A stretch of DNA of 64,000 bases from Clostridium_AM sp900759715 (lineage in GTDB: Bacteria; Bacillota; Clostridia; Clostridiales; Clostridiaceae). Location: contig CAAEXF010000131.1 in NCBI GenBank assembly GCA_900759715.1, positions 113,099 through 177,098 on the forward strand, written 5' to 3'. Positions within the stretch are counted from its first letter, which is position 1. Each line of letters opens with the position of its first letter. Positions 50,177 to 58,840 of this stretch are shown here, piece after piece. Under the pieces are notes generated by a model. The model made no database searches, had not been told where the DNA came from, and was given only the letters and a program-made list of their open reading frames with translations. The position numbers were made by a program, and so were the translations under genes.

Positions 50177-51958
50177 CTATTTTCCTAAAACATTTTCCTC
50201 GCCTTTAATCGCCATATAGTTAAATATCTGCTTAAACAATTCTCTTGCTACAGGAGCAGAAACATCTCCGGCATAGTAATTTGAACTATCTGGTTCATCA
50301 ACACTTACTAAAATTGTTATTTTAGGATCACTTACTGGAGCCATGCCTGCAAAGGATGACATGTATACTCCTGGAGCATATCTACCAGTGGCAGGATCTG
50401 CTACTTGGGCAGTACCTGTTTTTCCTCCAATGTTTAATCCTTCTACAAAAGCGTTTTTACCTACACCTTCAGTAACAACCTTTTCTAAATCTCCCCTCAA
50501 ACTTGCAGCTAAATTTGTATCAAAAACCTTCTTTTTATTATAATCGCTAAACTCTTTATCAACAGTCATCTTATTACTATCATCAAGATGAGCAATGCTC
50601 TTCATAACGTGAGGTTTTACCCATGTGCCTCCATTTGCAATTGCATTGAAGGCTGCCATATATTGGACCTGAGTAACTCCTAATCCTTGTCCAAAAGCTA
50701 TTGATGCTAAATCTACTGCGTTTACTTGATCTGGTTTTCTCAAAATTCCTGGTGATTCTCCTGGCAAGTCAATACCAGTCTTCTGTCCAAATCCCATTTT
50801 TTGTGCAAAAGCCAGAAGCTTGTCCTTACCCAATTTGTTTCCTAACTGAGCAAAACCTACATTGCAAGAGTTCTTTATTATATCTACAAAACTTTCATTA
50901 CCATGACCATCTAGATTCCAGCAGTGAATTACTGTAGTTCCTATTTTTATGCTTCCACCGCAGGCATATCCATCATTTACGCCTATATTGTTTTCTAAAG
51001 CAGCAGCAGCAGTTATAACCTTAAAAATAGATCCCGGTTCAAAAGTATCCTGAACGGAAGGATTTTTCCAAATGTTGCTTGCCCCTTTAGAACCTTCCGA
51101 ATCCTTTTGTGGCTTACTAGGATCATAACTTGGTTTACTTGTCATTGCTAGTATTTCACCATTTTTAGGATTCATAACTATAATATTTACAGCTTTAGCT
51201 TTATTGTCAACTACAGCTTTTTCTGCCGCTTTTTCTACGTAATCTTGAATTGTTTCATCTATAGTTAAAATAACATCCTTACCGTCTACAGGTTTTACAT
51301 ACTGTTGATCTTCATAAGGAAGCTGATTATTTTTTACATCTTTTTCATAGGTAAGAGTTCCCGCTGTTCCTGAAAGCTCTTTGTTGTAATTAAGTTCAAC
51401 TCCCGATACACCTTTACCTTCATAATTAATACGACCTAACACATTAGTTAAAAAATTGTTATTTGCATAATATCTTTTTGTATCTGGCGAAATAATAATA
51501 CCTCTAATATTTAGCGCCTTAATTTTATCTACCTCCGCCTTTTCAACTTGCCTTTTTAATATGGCAGAACTAGCTGGCAAACCACTTGGTAATGTAGTAT
51601 TAAATATTTTAATTATATCTTCCTTTTTCATGTTGACTATTGGAGCAAGCTTATCTGCCAGTTCATCAAAGGTCATGTTTTTATCTTTTAAAGTTTGTTT
51701 TAATGTTATTAAATCTAAATCTATCTGATAAACATTAACGCTTATAGCTAACTCATTATTGCTTCTATCTAATATTCTTCCCCTTTTAGCATTAATCTGT
51801 ATTTCGCTTTTTTGTTGTTCATAGGCTCTGCTTTTATACTTGTCCGATGTTACTACCATTATGTAAAAAAGTCGTCCTACTAATGAAAAAAATATTAAAA
51901 ATAAAAGCATGAAAATTATCATAAACCTAGGTTTTAAATTATTTTTTTTGTTTTTCAT
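50177..51958 (-). CDS. Class B penicillin-binding protein (FtsI/SpoVD-like transpeptidase)
   Basis: A 593-residue peptidoglycan transpeptidase. A single N-terminal membrane anchor (MIIFMLLFLIFFSLVGRLFY) is followed by a PBP dimerisation domain (about 50-230) and a transpeptidase domain with SxxK in FEPGSIFKVITAAA, SxN in IKNSCNVGFAQLG and KTG in IGGKTGTAQVADPATG. It lacks the C-terminal PASTA domains of Bacillus SpoVD. It is outside a dcw division cluster and alone in its operon, so a sporulation or elongation role is possible. Confidence 0.92.
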   Translation of the reverse strand: MKNKKNNLKPRFMIIFMLLFLIFFSLVGRLFYIMVVTSDKYKSRAYEQQKSEIQINAKRGRILDRSNNELAISVNVYQIDLDLITLKQTLKDKNMTFDELADKLAPIVNMKKEDIIKIFNTTLPSGLPASSAILKRQVEKAEVDKIKALNIRGIIISPDTKRYYANNNFLTNVLGRINYEGKGVSGVELNYNKELSGTAGTLTYEKDVKNNQLPYEDQQYVKPVDGKDVILTIDETIQDYVEKAAEKAVVDNKAKAVNIIVMNPKNGEILAMTSKPSYDPSKPQKDSEGSKGASNIWKNPSVQDTFEPGSIFKVITAAAALENNIGVNDGYACGGSIKIGTTVIHCWNLDGHGNESFVDIIKNSCNVGFAQLGNKLGKDKLLAFAQKMGFGQKTGIDLPGESPGILRKPDQVNAVDLASIAFGQGLGVTQVQYMAAFNAIANGGTWVKPHVMKSIAHLDDSNKMTVDKEFSDYNKKKVFDTNLAASLRGDLEKVVTEGVGKNAFVEGLNIGGKTGTAQVADPATGRYAPGVYMSSFAGMAPVSDPKITILVSVDEPDSSNYYAGDVSAPVARELFKQIFNYMAIKGEENVLGK

Positions 51959-52388
51959 CTTAAGCTCCTTTGTGCTTTAATATATATGCTATTATTAATA
52001 TCGTTTAATTGGTAGCTTCACTTTATTTTAACAAATTCTCTGAGTCACTACAACGAAAAAAAATAGAGACATACAAATTAATATATGTCTCCACAAGACT
52101 AGGAATGTTTTAATCTATTCTATATTCTTTTACATATTTTATTATACAGACTCTTTGTGACAACTATGTTACAAGATTAAAATAATTTATAGGAATTTTA
52201 TCTACTCTATGCCATGCATTCCTTCTTTTTCTTTAATTAATACTAATTACAAAATTGTAAAAAGTTATTCTAATACAATTCTTTTAGATATACATCGAGG
52301 CACAGTTCCAAACAATAAATAGGTAGTCCCAAAAGAGACTACCTATTTTAAATGCACAATCAGTATTTATGCCTTTATAAGTTTATCT
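51959..52388. other. Intergenic region upstream of PBP gene and downstream of tryptophanase
   Basis: 430 AT-rich bases without a credible ORF. It contains GAGACATA...TATGTCTC (52067-52092), a short hairpin of unknown role, and a clear terminator for tnaA at 52317-52348 (AAATAGGTAGTC with GACTACCTATTT). The PBP promoter must lie here. Confidence 0.7.
52317..52348 (-). terminator. Terminator after tryptophanase gene
   Basis: AAATAGGTAGTC pairs perfectly with GACTACCTATTT around CCAAAAGA, about 40 bases after the tnaA stop. Confidence 0.85.
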
Positions 52389-53771
52389 TTATTCAATTGG
52401 CTCTAAATATGCTTGGAAGTGACGAAGAATTGGTGGCTCCCATGTAATCTTATAGCCTTTAACGGATGCCGCTCTTTCTTTAATTGCAATCAAAGCATCT
52501 GCCATAATATCAATATGCGCTTGAGTATATACACGACGTGGAATTGCAAGTCTTGTAAATTCAAAGTCAGCTTTTAATTGCTTCTTTGTATCAGGATCAT
52601 TACCCAACATGTAAGAACCGATATCACATGTACGTATTCCCGCTTCTCTGTACAACTCAATTGCCAATGCTTGGCCTGGGAATTCGTAATATGGAATATG
52701 TGGGAACATTGCCTTTGCATCTATGAATACACCATGACCACCTACAGGTGCTTGATATGCAATGCCTGCATCATCTAAACGTCCTGCAAGGTATTCCATT
52801 TGTCCGATTCTATATCTTAAATAATTCTCATCTAACCCTTCATACAAACCAATTGCTAAAGCTTCAAGGTCACGTCCAGATAAACCACCATAGGAAATAA
52901 ATCCTTCAAAAGAAATGGTTCTGCCTTTAATTTTTTGGAATAATTCCACATCTTCTTTGACACCAAGTAAGCCACCCATATTAACAATTGTATCTTTTTT
53001 AGCACTCATTGTAAAAGTATCTGCATAACTAAACATTGTCTTAATGATTTCTTTGATAGACATATTCTTGCATTCTTCCTCACGCTGTTTAACAAAGAAA
53101 GCATTTTCTGCGTATCTAGCAGCATCAATGTTAAAGAGAATACCATATTTTTTACAAATAGCTGCGGTCTCTCTTACATTTGCTAAAGAAACAGGTTGTC
53201 CCCCTGCAGAATTATTAGTAATTGTTATAACAACAACGCCAATATTTTCAGGACCATATTGAAGAATAAGCTTTTCTAACTTCTCTGTATCCATATTTCC
53301 TTTAAAAGGTACTCTTAAAGATGGGTCTGAGGCTTCCTCTACAGTACAATCAATAGCTCTAGCTCCTGATAGTTCTACATGCGCTCTTGTTGTATCAAAG
53401 TGCATATTAGAAATGGAGTATTTTCCCTCACCTAATAAAATTGGAAAAAGTACTTTTTCAGCAGCACGACCTTGATGTACAGGTTGAATATATTCATATC
53501 CAAAAATATCTTTACCTGCGTCAACCAGTTTATAGTAACTGCTTGAACCTGCATAAGCTTCGTCGCCTCTCATTACTCCTGCCCATTGTTCTTGGCTCAT
53601 GGCATTAGTTCCACTATCTGTCAAAAGGTCAATATAGCATTCTTCTCCTGCTAAATAGAACATATTATACTTTGCCCTTTTAAGTGCCTCTTCCCTTTCT
53701 TCTCTTGAAAGAACTTTTATGGTTTCTACCATTTTGATTCTGAATGGTTCTGGAATATATTTTACGCCCAT
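52389..53771 (-). CDS. tnaA: Tryptophanase (tryptophan indole-lyase)
   Basis: A 460-residue PLP beta-eliminating lyase giving indole, pyruvate and ammonia. Family stretches are YIDLLTDSGTNAMSQEQWAG, RGDEAYAGSSSYYKL, ITNNSAGGQPVSLANVRE and the PLP-lysine region FTMSAKKDTIVNMGGLLG. Tyrosine phenol-lyase is the close alternative. It is disfavoured because the region equivalent to its substrate-binding Arg381 reads IRTCDIGSYMLGNDPDTKKQ, like tryptophanase (IGSFLLGRDPKTGKQ). The upstream 200 bases show no TnaC-type leader peptide. A LysR regulator precedes it on the same strand. Confidence 0.88.
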   Translation of the reverse strand: MGVKYIPEPFRIKMVETIKVLSREEREEALKRAKYNMFYLAGEECYIDLLTDSGTNAMSQEQWAGVMRGDEAYAGSSSYYKLVDAGKDIFGYEYIQPVHQGRAAEKVLFPILLGEGKYSISNMHFDTTRAHVELSGARAIDCTVEEASDPSLRVPFKGNMDTEKLEKLILQYGPENIGVVVITITNNSAGGQPVSLANVRETAAICKKYGILFNIDAARYAENAFFVKQREEECKNMSIKEIIKTMFSYADTFTMSAKKDTIVNMGGLLGVKEDVELFQKIKGRTISFEGFISYGGLSGRDLEALAIGLYEGLDENYLRYRIGQMEYLAGRLDDAGIAYQAPVGGHGVFIDAKAMFPHIPYYEFPGQALAIELYREAGIRTCDIGSYMLGNDPDTKKQLKADFEFTRLAIPRRVYTQAHIDIMADALIAIKERAASVKGYKITWEPPILRHFQAYLEPIE

Positions 53772-53937
53772 TTACTATTACCTCCTTCAATTTTCCACAA
53801 TAATATGTCTTTTCAACATTTTATGTTTTTTTGTTTAAACTCTTCTTACTGATAAGGTAATAGTAACACTTTTCTGTCAATTTGAATAAGATATTCTATT
53901 TATATTTCAGTTATTACTATTATTTATAACAACTGTA

Positions 53938-53970
53938 TAGGAAACTAACTTTCAACCTAGTACCCCTATA
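53938..53970 (-). repeat. Probable solo end of the palindromic element family
   Basis: The minus strand just after the LysR stop reads GGGGTACTAGGTTGAAAGTT and on to AGTTTCC. The end of copy 2 reads GAGGTACTAGGCCAAAAGCT and on to AACTTATAC. Both begin a few bases after a stop codon. The internal part of the element is missing here. Confidence 0.45.
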
Positions 53971-53971
53971 T

Positions 53972-54877
53972 TTACTGAAATAGTTGCTCCAATATTTCAA
54001 TAAAATCCAACACTTTCACGGAAAGATTTTCTTTTTTTCGCTTAATCCACCCCATGCTTATCTGTATATTACAATTCGCAATTGGTATAGCTCTCACACC
54101 AATTTCTTTTTCAAGTTCTTTATCCCATGCAGTTTCTATACAAACCATATCTGTCATGTTCAAAAGTCTTAATCGTGTGAAATAGTCATTAACAAACATT
54201 GTTTTTTCAAATTGGGTGAAATGTATTCCATCCACTTCGAATAAATAAGATAAGTTAGAGAAATAATCATCTGGAAAACGCATAATAGTACAGTCAACAA
54301 GCTGAGACATCTCTATGGTTTCCTGATTATACAAAGGACTACTTTTCCCAACATGTGCATACCATGTATTCTTTGCAATCTCATGGTATTCAAGATTCTT
54401 TGACTCCAATAGATGGCGAACCTCTTTTTTTTGAACATCGTTAATCTCTATTATTCCAATATCTGATTGAAGATTTGCCACACTTTCAATGATATTTTGT
54501 ACTCTTTCTTCCTTTAACGTCACCTCAATATATTGTTCCTTATTTCTATTATGAAATTCTCCCAAAACCTTATATAATATGGGACATGGGTAGGCAGCTA
54601 CACTTATACTATTAGGTATTTCTTTAAGGGCAATACTCTGAATCATATCCACCTGTTTATGAATTGTTTTTACATATTTATACAATTTATATCCATCTTC
54701 TGTTAATTTAACTCCTTTATTCGTTCGTTCAAATATCTTAATTTTCAATTCATTCTCTAGATTTCGAATAGCCTTGCTCAGATTAGGTTGGCTAATGTAA
54801 AGCTCTTCAGCAGCCTTATTCATACTATTTTTCTCAGCAATTTTTTCAAAGAATATTAACTGTTGTAATTGAATCAT
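53972..54877 (-). CDS. LysR-family transcriptional regulator
   Basis: A 301-residue LysR regulator. The N-terminal winged helix (FFEKIAEKNSMNKAAEELYI, SQPNLSKAIRNLENEL) is followed by a periplasmic-binding-like effector domain (about 90-301). The ATG at 54877 follows AAGGAGGG by five bases; the longer frame to 54928 is not needed. It lies directly upstream of tnaA (200-base gap) on the same strand and is a reasonable candidate for its control, though LysR targets are more often divergent. Confidence 0.92.
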   Translation of the reverse strand: MIQLQQLIFFEKIAEKNSMNKAAEELYISQPNLSKAIRNLENELKIKIFERTNKGVKLTEDGYKLYKYVKTIHKQVDMIQSIALKEIPNSISVAAYPCPILYKVLGEFHNRNKEQYIEVTLKEERVQNIIESVANLQSDIGIIEINDVQKKEVRHLLESKNLEYHEIAKNTWYAHVGKSSPLYNQETIEMSQLVDCTIMRFPDDYFSNLSYLFEVDGIHFTQFEKTMFVNDYFTRLRLLNMTDMVCIETAWDKELEKEIGVRAIPIANCNIQISMGWIKRKKENLSVKVLDFIEILEQLFQ

Positions 54878-55192
54878 AAACGCCCTCCTTACTGCACTCT
54901 TACTATATTTATTGCAATTATAACACATTATATATATCCTTAAAGCAAATCCTTTAATATAATATGAGTAATTCTTAGATTTACAAAGAGCGATAGACTA
55001 GTTCTTAATAAACAAGCTTATTTAAACCAAAATAAGCAATAGCTAAATAAAACAAATATTTATTTTTAACCAATTATATAGTATTATATACTATATAAAC
55101 AAGTATTAATTATGTATTTTTTAATTATATTAGATTAATACTTATAAGTAATAATTCATAGATATAATTATATAAGTTGGAGGTATTAAATT
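54878..55192. other. AT-rich intergenic region
   Basis: 315 bases between divergent genes (LysR regulator and the small membrane protein), with long A/T runs and repeated TTATATA-type stretches. It presumably holds both promoters. No further structure is evident. Confidence 0.6.
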
Positions 55193-55411
55193 ATGTTACA
55201 CCTATTATTTTTAATTTCAATGTTGATATTTGGAGTTGTTGTATTTGCCCTTAGTGTTGCAGCTCTTCCTATAGTAGCAGTTGTTATTGCAGTTGGTTTA
55301 GTTTTCTCTGTTATTTCTATTATTTTCAAATTTGTATTTGGCGGACCACTATTTGTTATAATGATTATTTGTGCAATAGTTTATTTTTCAAACCGCAAAA
55401 GAAGATTCTAG
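55193..55411 (+). CDS. Small membrane protein
   Basis: A 72-residue protein of two to three hydrophobic helices (LLFLISMLIFGVVVFALSVA; IVAVVIAVGLVFSVISIIFK; FVIMIICAIVYF) ending in basic NRKRRF. TTGGAGG lies eight bases upstream of the ATG. It resembles small envelope-stress-type membrane proteins in size only; no family is assigned. A weak hairpin (GCTGTCCTTTT, then AAAAGG-CAGT, TTCTTTCTTT) follows and could terminate it. Confidence 0.75.
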   Translation: MLHLLFLISMLIFGVVVFALSVAALPIVAVVIAVGLVFSVISIIFKFVFGGPLFVIMIICAIVYFSNRKRRF

Positions 55412-55464
55412 TTTGATATAGGGGCTGTCCTTTTAAAAAGGCAGTTCTTTCTTTAAAGTTTGTA

Positions 55465-55539
55465 AACAGAAACCTTGAAGATGTGCTAGGTACTGACGTT
55501 GAGAAAAGTAAAATAAAGAAAATAGTTATGAAGTTGTAA
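55465..55539 (+). pseudogene. Possible C-terminal relic of a lost gene
   Basis: A 24-codon open stretch reading NRNLEDVLGTDVEKSKIKKI then VMKL and stop, with coding-like codon use but no start or ribosome site. It lies in the gap after the small membrane protein and runs into a perfect palindrome. The parent family was not recognised. Confidence 0.3.
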
Positions 55540-55569
55540 GACCGAAAGTTAACTTTCGGTCTTACAACT
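55532..55569. repeat. Perfect 38-bp palindrome
   Basis: Two 19-bp arms (AGTTGTAAGACCGAAAGTT and its exact complement) meet with no loop. The core ACCGAAAGTTAACTTTCGGT equals the two outer ends of the palindromic element at 16187-16473 joined directly. It may serve as terminator for the gene at 55578 (stop eight bases away) or be a collapsed relic of that element. Confidence 0.75.
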
Positions 55570-55577
55570 CTTTGCTT

Positions 55578-55955
55578 TTATTTTAACACGTATTCAGCTA
55601 ATACACTTTGAAGTTCGTATATATTTAAACTCTTGTTAAATTGCTTTTGTACTGGAAGCTGAGTTCCTGATATCCATATTTTTAGCTCTGCATCTAAATC
55701 AAAGTTTCCTGCTGTTTCAATGCTAAAGTGAGTAATACTTTTATATGGAATTGAGTGGTATTCCACCTTCTTTCCTGTTACTCCTTGTCTATCTACTAAT
55801 ATAAGTCTTTTGTTTGTAAAGATAAACATGTCACGAATTAACTTGTACGCCTTTTCAATACTTTCTGTAGAAGATAATATGTTGGAAAATTCTTTTTGCA
55901 CCTCTTGAATATTAACCTCTGAAGCGTTTCCCATAAGTCCATCAAACAATCCCAT
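55578..55955 (-). CDS. Bacterial PH-domain protein
   Basis: A 125-residue protein matching the bacterial pleckstrin-homology family (bPH_1): FIFTNKRLILVDRQGVTGKK, YHSIPYKSITHFSIETAGN and the C-terminal helix NIYELQSVLAEYVL. Function unknown. GGAGGAA is seven bases from the ATG. Monocistronic. Confidence 0.88.
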   Translation of the reverse strand: MGLFDGLMGNASEVNIQEVQKEFSNILSSTESIEKAYKLIRDMFIFTNKRLILVDRQGVTGKKVEYHSIPYKSITHFSIETAGNFDLDAELKIWISGTQLPVQKQFNKSLNIYELQSVLAEYVLK

Positions 55956-56075
55956 TTATTCTTCCTCCAAATCATTTAAATTATCCGGTGACTAGTTATC
56001 ATAATAGAACCATAAATCTCGTATCTAACTTATACAGTCCTTAAGTGATGCTAATTTTTCGGATTTATACAAGAA

Positions 56076-56109
56076 AATATCAGATAGACTAAAATTCTAT
56101 CTGATATAG
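56076..56109 (-). terminator. Hairpin after B3/B4-domain gene
   Basis: TATCAGATAGA pairs with TCTATCTGATA around an eight-base loop, followed on the minus strand by TTTTCTTG. It lies 66 bases after the stop. Confidence 0.75.
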
Positions 56110-56174
56110 TTACATCCTTACCTAATATTAAATTCTACATAAAGTAAAAAAATCCTTTAAATTATAACTTTAAA

Positions 56175-56876
56175 TTATAATTCTAATTCCATATTGTCTT
56201 TATCAATAAACCCTACCTTTACTTCGGCCCCTAGAAGTTGTTTTAGTAATTGCGCAAGCTCGTCTCTAGCTCCAATTACTTTATCATAGTTTCTATCTTT
56301 AAAACCATCTATAGGAAAAAATATGTTTTTACTTCCTTCCGTTATTTTTCCCTCTTCACTCTGTCTCCAAATCCATCTTCTTGTTTTTACCTTATCACCA
56401 ACAGAGTAAATAAGTTCTCCATCTTCTAATACCTCTGCTTCTGTCTCTCCAAAAGGAACAAACAAGTCTCCTTTATTAGAAAATCTAACTTGAATATCCT
56501 TTGAAGCACTATCCATATCATGTGCCCCTAGTGGAACAAGATATTTTAAAGATATGGCATTTCCTAAATCTACTATAGGATTTATACTTGGAAGACCTTT
56601 TTTCTTTGATATCCTTGTAGTCATCGCTTCAATAGAGCTCATATTTTGATTAGGATTAATTCCTATTTTTTTAAAGGCTTCTCTGTATGGCAAGATTTCC
56701 TCTGATTCTTTTACCTTTTTATCCTGAAATTTTTGCTCTACGGAACTTATACTTTCTTTGAGAAGTTCATTTATCCATATATTATTATCGTTATTATTTA
56801 TATCTTTTGCTACTACAACTCCAAAACAAACATCTCCAAGTTCATCAAATACTTTTTCCGAAACTATGAATTTCAT
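56175..56876 (-). CDS. B3/B4 tRNA-binding-domain protein
   Basis: A 233-residue free-standing B3/B4 domain, the editing-type fold of phenylalanyl-tRNA synthetase beta chain. Recognisable parts are EILPYREAFKKIGINPNQNM, SSIEAMTTRISKKKGLPSIN, PIVDLGNAISLKYLVPLGAH and the late RRWIWRQSEEGKITEGSKNI. Such proteins may deacylate mischarged tRNA or aminoacyl compounds; this is not proven. The ATG at 56876 follows AAGGGGTG by six bases, and a GTG three codons earlier lies within that site. Confidence 0.9.
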   Translation of the reverse strand: MKFIVSEKVFDELGDVCFGVVVAKDINNNDNNIWINELLKESISSVEQKFQDKKVKESEEILPYREAFKKIGINPNQNMSSIEAMTTRISKKKGLPSINPIVDLGNAISLKYLVPLGAHDMDSASKDIQVRFSNKGDLFVPFGETEAEVLEDGELIYSVGDKVKTRRWIWRQSEEGKITEGSKNIFFPIDGFKDRNYDKVIGARDELAQLLKQLLGAEVKVGFIDKDNMELEL

Positions 56877-57085
56877 ATTTTTCACCCCTTGTTTTATATA
56901 TAAAAACTTACCACCTTAGCTATCATCACTATATTATTTTACTATTGTGGTTATAATTTGTTTTAAAATACATTATAACCTATTTATGAAACTTTTTACA
57001 ATAAAAAATTACATTTAATGATTTTATGTTACCTCTTGGCAAAGCTGATTTAAAACATCTAGATTGAATATCTATATAGAGAAAC

Positions 57086-57330
57086 TAACTAGAAAGCTAA
57101 CTTATACAGAGGGATATGTCTCCAAAGCTGAAGATAGATTTAAAAACTTTGTGCCAGTCTTAGTGAAGGGTTTTAAGACAACCTTAGCACCTTCGAGTTG
57201 TCTGAGCGTAGCGAGTTTCTCGAAGGTCCTTAGGTCGTCTAAAACACAAACTTTAGACTGGCTAAAAGTTTTTAACGTACTGAAGCTTGGAAGCATATCC
57301 CGGCGTATAAGTTAGCTTTTGGCCTAGTAC
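57086..57330. repeat. 245-bp intergenic palindromic element, copy 2
   Basis: Same arms as copy 1: AGAAAGCTAACTTAT with ATAAGTTAGCTTT; GGGATATG-CTCCAAAGCT with AAGCTTGGAAGCATATCCC; GCCAGTCT with AGACTGGC. Several stem positions differ from copy 1 on both strands in step. The centre is a different hairpin, CACCTTCGAG...CTCGAAGGT with GAGCGTAGCGAG. It starts three bases after the PTS EIIC stop codon, matching copy 1's position at a gene 3' end. Confidence 0.85.
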
Positions 57331-57332
57331 CT

Positions 57333-58559
57333 CTACAAAATAGATCTTATAAAATTAAATGTAATTGCTATAATTCCAAAGTCCGAATCTGCATAGCATG
57401 TTCTCATAAGCCCCATATGAGGCTTTAATATTGGCAATAAAAAAATAGGTATTATGGTAATAATTATTCCATGAATAAGAGATGATACTATGGCCCCTTT
57501 TCTACCTGAAACAGAATATCCAAAAATCCCTGCAGTACCACCTGAAAATAAATGAGCAGTTATTGCAGGTACAACTATAGCTGTTTTAAGTTTCATTTGT
57601 ATTAAAAATGTAATAATACCTCCTACTAGACTGCATATGAAACCGAGCATAACCGCATCTGGCTTGTACGTAAAAAATACAGCAGCATCCATGGCTGGCT
57701 TTGCATCAGGTATTAGTTTTTCGGCAATACCTTTAAAGGCATATAGAATTTCGTCCGTCATCATTCTTACACCAAGAACTATTAAGTAAAAGGATACTGT
57801 AAAACTTATGCTGTATTTAAAGGCTATGTAAAGTTTGTTTGTTTCTCCAGTAAAGTCATTTAAAAAACCAGAATCTACATTTAATATTGCAAGAAGATAT
57901 ATTATAAACATGCTTCCAGCCATAAGTACATTGCTATCTCTCATAAAGGATATCTTCTTTTTATCCTCATCCTTTTGATCCGTTCTTTTAAAAATTCCAG
58001 CAGCCAATCCTCCAATAACACAAGCAAAACTCCCAAAATGGGCAAGTCCAATATCTTCTCTCTTAGATATTTTCTTAATAAAAGGGGCAGTAATAAATGG
58101 AACAATACTCATAAAAAAGCCTAAATAAATTCCTGAAAACAAAATGCTGGTTTTAGTAGTATTTTCATTTATAAGCATGGCCATCATACCAGCCATATAG
58201 AATATGTAGTATCCATTTAGAAAAATATATTTTATTCTAGTGAATTTTGAGATTAAAATATTAACACACATGGCTATAAGCATTATAAAAAATATATTTC
58301 TTCCACCGGAATTGCCTATTATGCTTACCATAGTTTCATTATTAGGAATGATATCAAATACATGTACTGATCTTCTTATAATAAGGCTGAGAACGCTTAG
58401 TGTCTTAACAGCGGTATCTGAACCTAAAACTATTATACTGTATCCCATGCTTACTTTTACCACAGATACAGCTATGGTTTTAATATTTTTCCTTTGAACT
58501 AAAAGCCCCAAGATAACAATAAATACTAAAAGTACATCACTTTTTATAAAAAGACTCAT
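57333..58559 (-). CDS. PTS EIIC component, ascorbate/UlaA family
   Basis: A 408-residue membrane protein with ten or more predicted helices, matching the SgaT/UlaA permease family (VKVSMGYSIIVLGSDTAVKT, HVFDIIPNNETMVSIIGNSG, AAVFFTYKPDAVMLGFICSL, AHLFSGGTAGIFGYSVSGRK). It translocates and, with EIIB, phosphorylates a sugar or sugar acid; the true substrate may not be ascorbate. It lies two bases after the EIIB gene. The transcript ends at the palindromic element. Confidence 0.92.
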   Translation of the reverse strand: MSLFIKSDVLLVFIVILGLLVQRKNIKTIAVSVVKVSMGYSIIVLGSDTAVKTLSVLSLIIRRSVHVFDIIPNNETMVSIIGNSGGRNIFFIMLIAMCVNILISKFTRIKYIFLNGYYIFYMAGMMAMLINENTTKTSILFSGIYLGFFMSIVPFITAPFIKKISKREDIGLAHFGSFACVIGGLAAGIFKRTDQKDEDKKKISFMRDSNVLMAGSMFIIYLLAILNVDSGFLNDFTGETNKLYIAFKYSISFTVSFYLIVLGVRMMTDEILYAFKGIAEKLIPDAKPAMDAAVFFTYKPDAVMLGFICSLVGGIITFLIQMKLKTAIVVPAITAHLFSGGTAGIFGYSVSGRKGAIVSSLIHGIIITIIPIFLLPILKPHMGLMRTCYADSDFGIIAITFNFIRSIL

Positions 58560-58561
58560 AT

Positions 58562-58840
58562 TTAGAAACCTCTACTCTTCAAAAAACTGTCTAGCTTATT
58601 TTTGAATTCCTCTTCATCTAAAATATCTTCAAGCTCTATTTTGTCTATATCTCTTTTATCTACATTAAAATTTATATCTTCTGAGCAAATATATAGATCT
58701 GGATTATAAAATTCAGCGGTAGTAATATCACATCTCATCACATTATATTTTATATTCTTATATTTAAAATATTTTATTACATTAGATTCTATTATAAAGC
58801 TGCTTCCAAGTCCAAGACTACATACTACAAGTATATCCAT
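58562..58840 (-). CDS. PTS EIIB component, ascorbate/lactose-like
   Basis: A 92-residue cytoplasmic EIIB of the UlaB type with the phospho-cysteine loop DILVVCSLGLGSSFIIESNV (Cys7). The ATG overlaps the stop of the regulator gene (TAATG), so translation is coupled. It receives phosphate from an EIIA, most probably the EIIA domain at the C-terminus of the upstream regulator. Confidence 0.92.
   Translation of the reverse strand: MDILVVCSLGLGSSFIIESNVIKYFKYKNIKYNVMRCDITTAEFYNPDLYICSEDINFNVDKRDIDKIELEDILDEEEFKNKLDSFLKSRGF

Noticed and set aside
52389..53771. Tyrosine phenol-lyase
   Set aside because: The segment around the tyrosine-specific arginine follows the tryptophanase pattern (IGSYMLG) rather than MERGI.
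57064..57315. Plus-strand ORF in the palindromic element; a similar frame (YVSKAEGRFKNFV) is open in copy 1
   Set aside because: Differences between copies change amino acids while preserving base pairing, and the antisense strand gives an equally long frame because of the palindrome.
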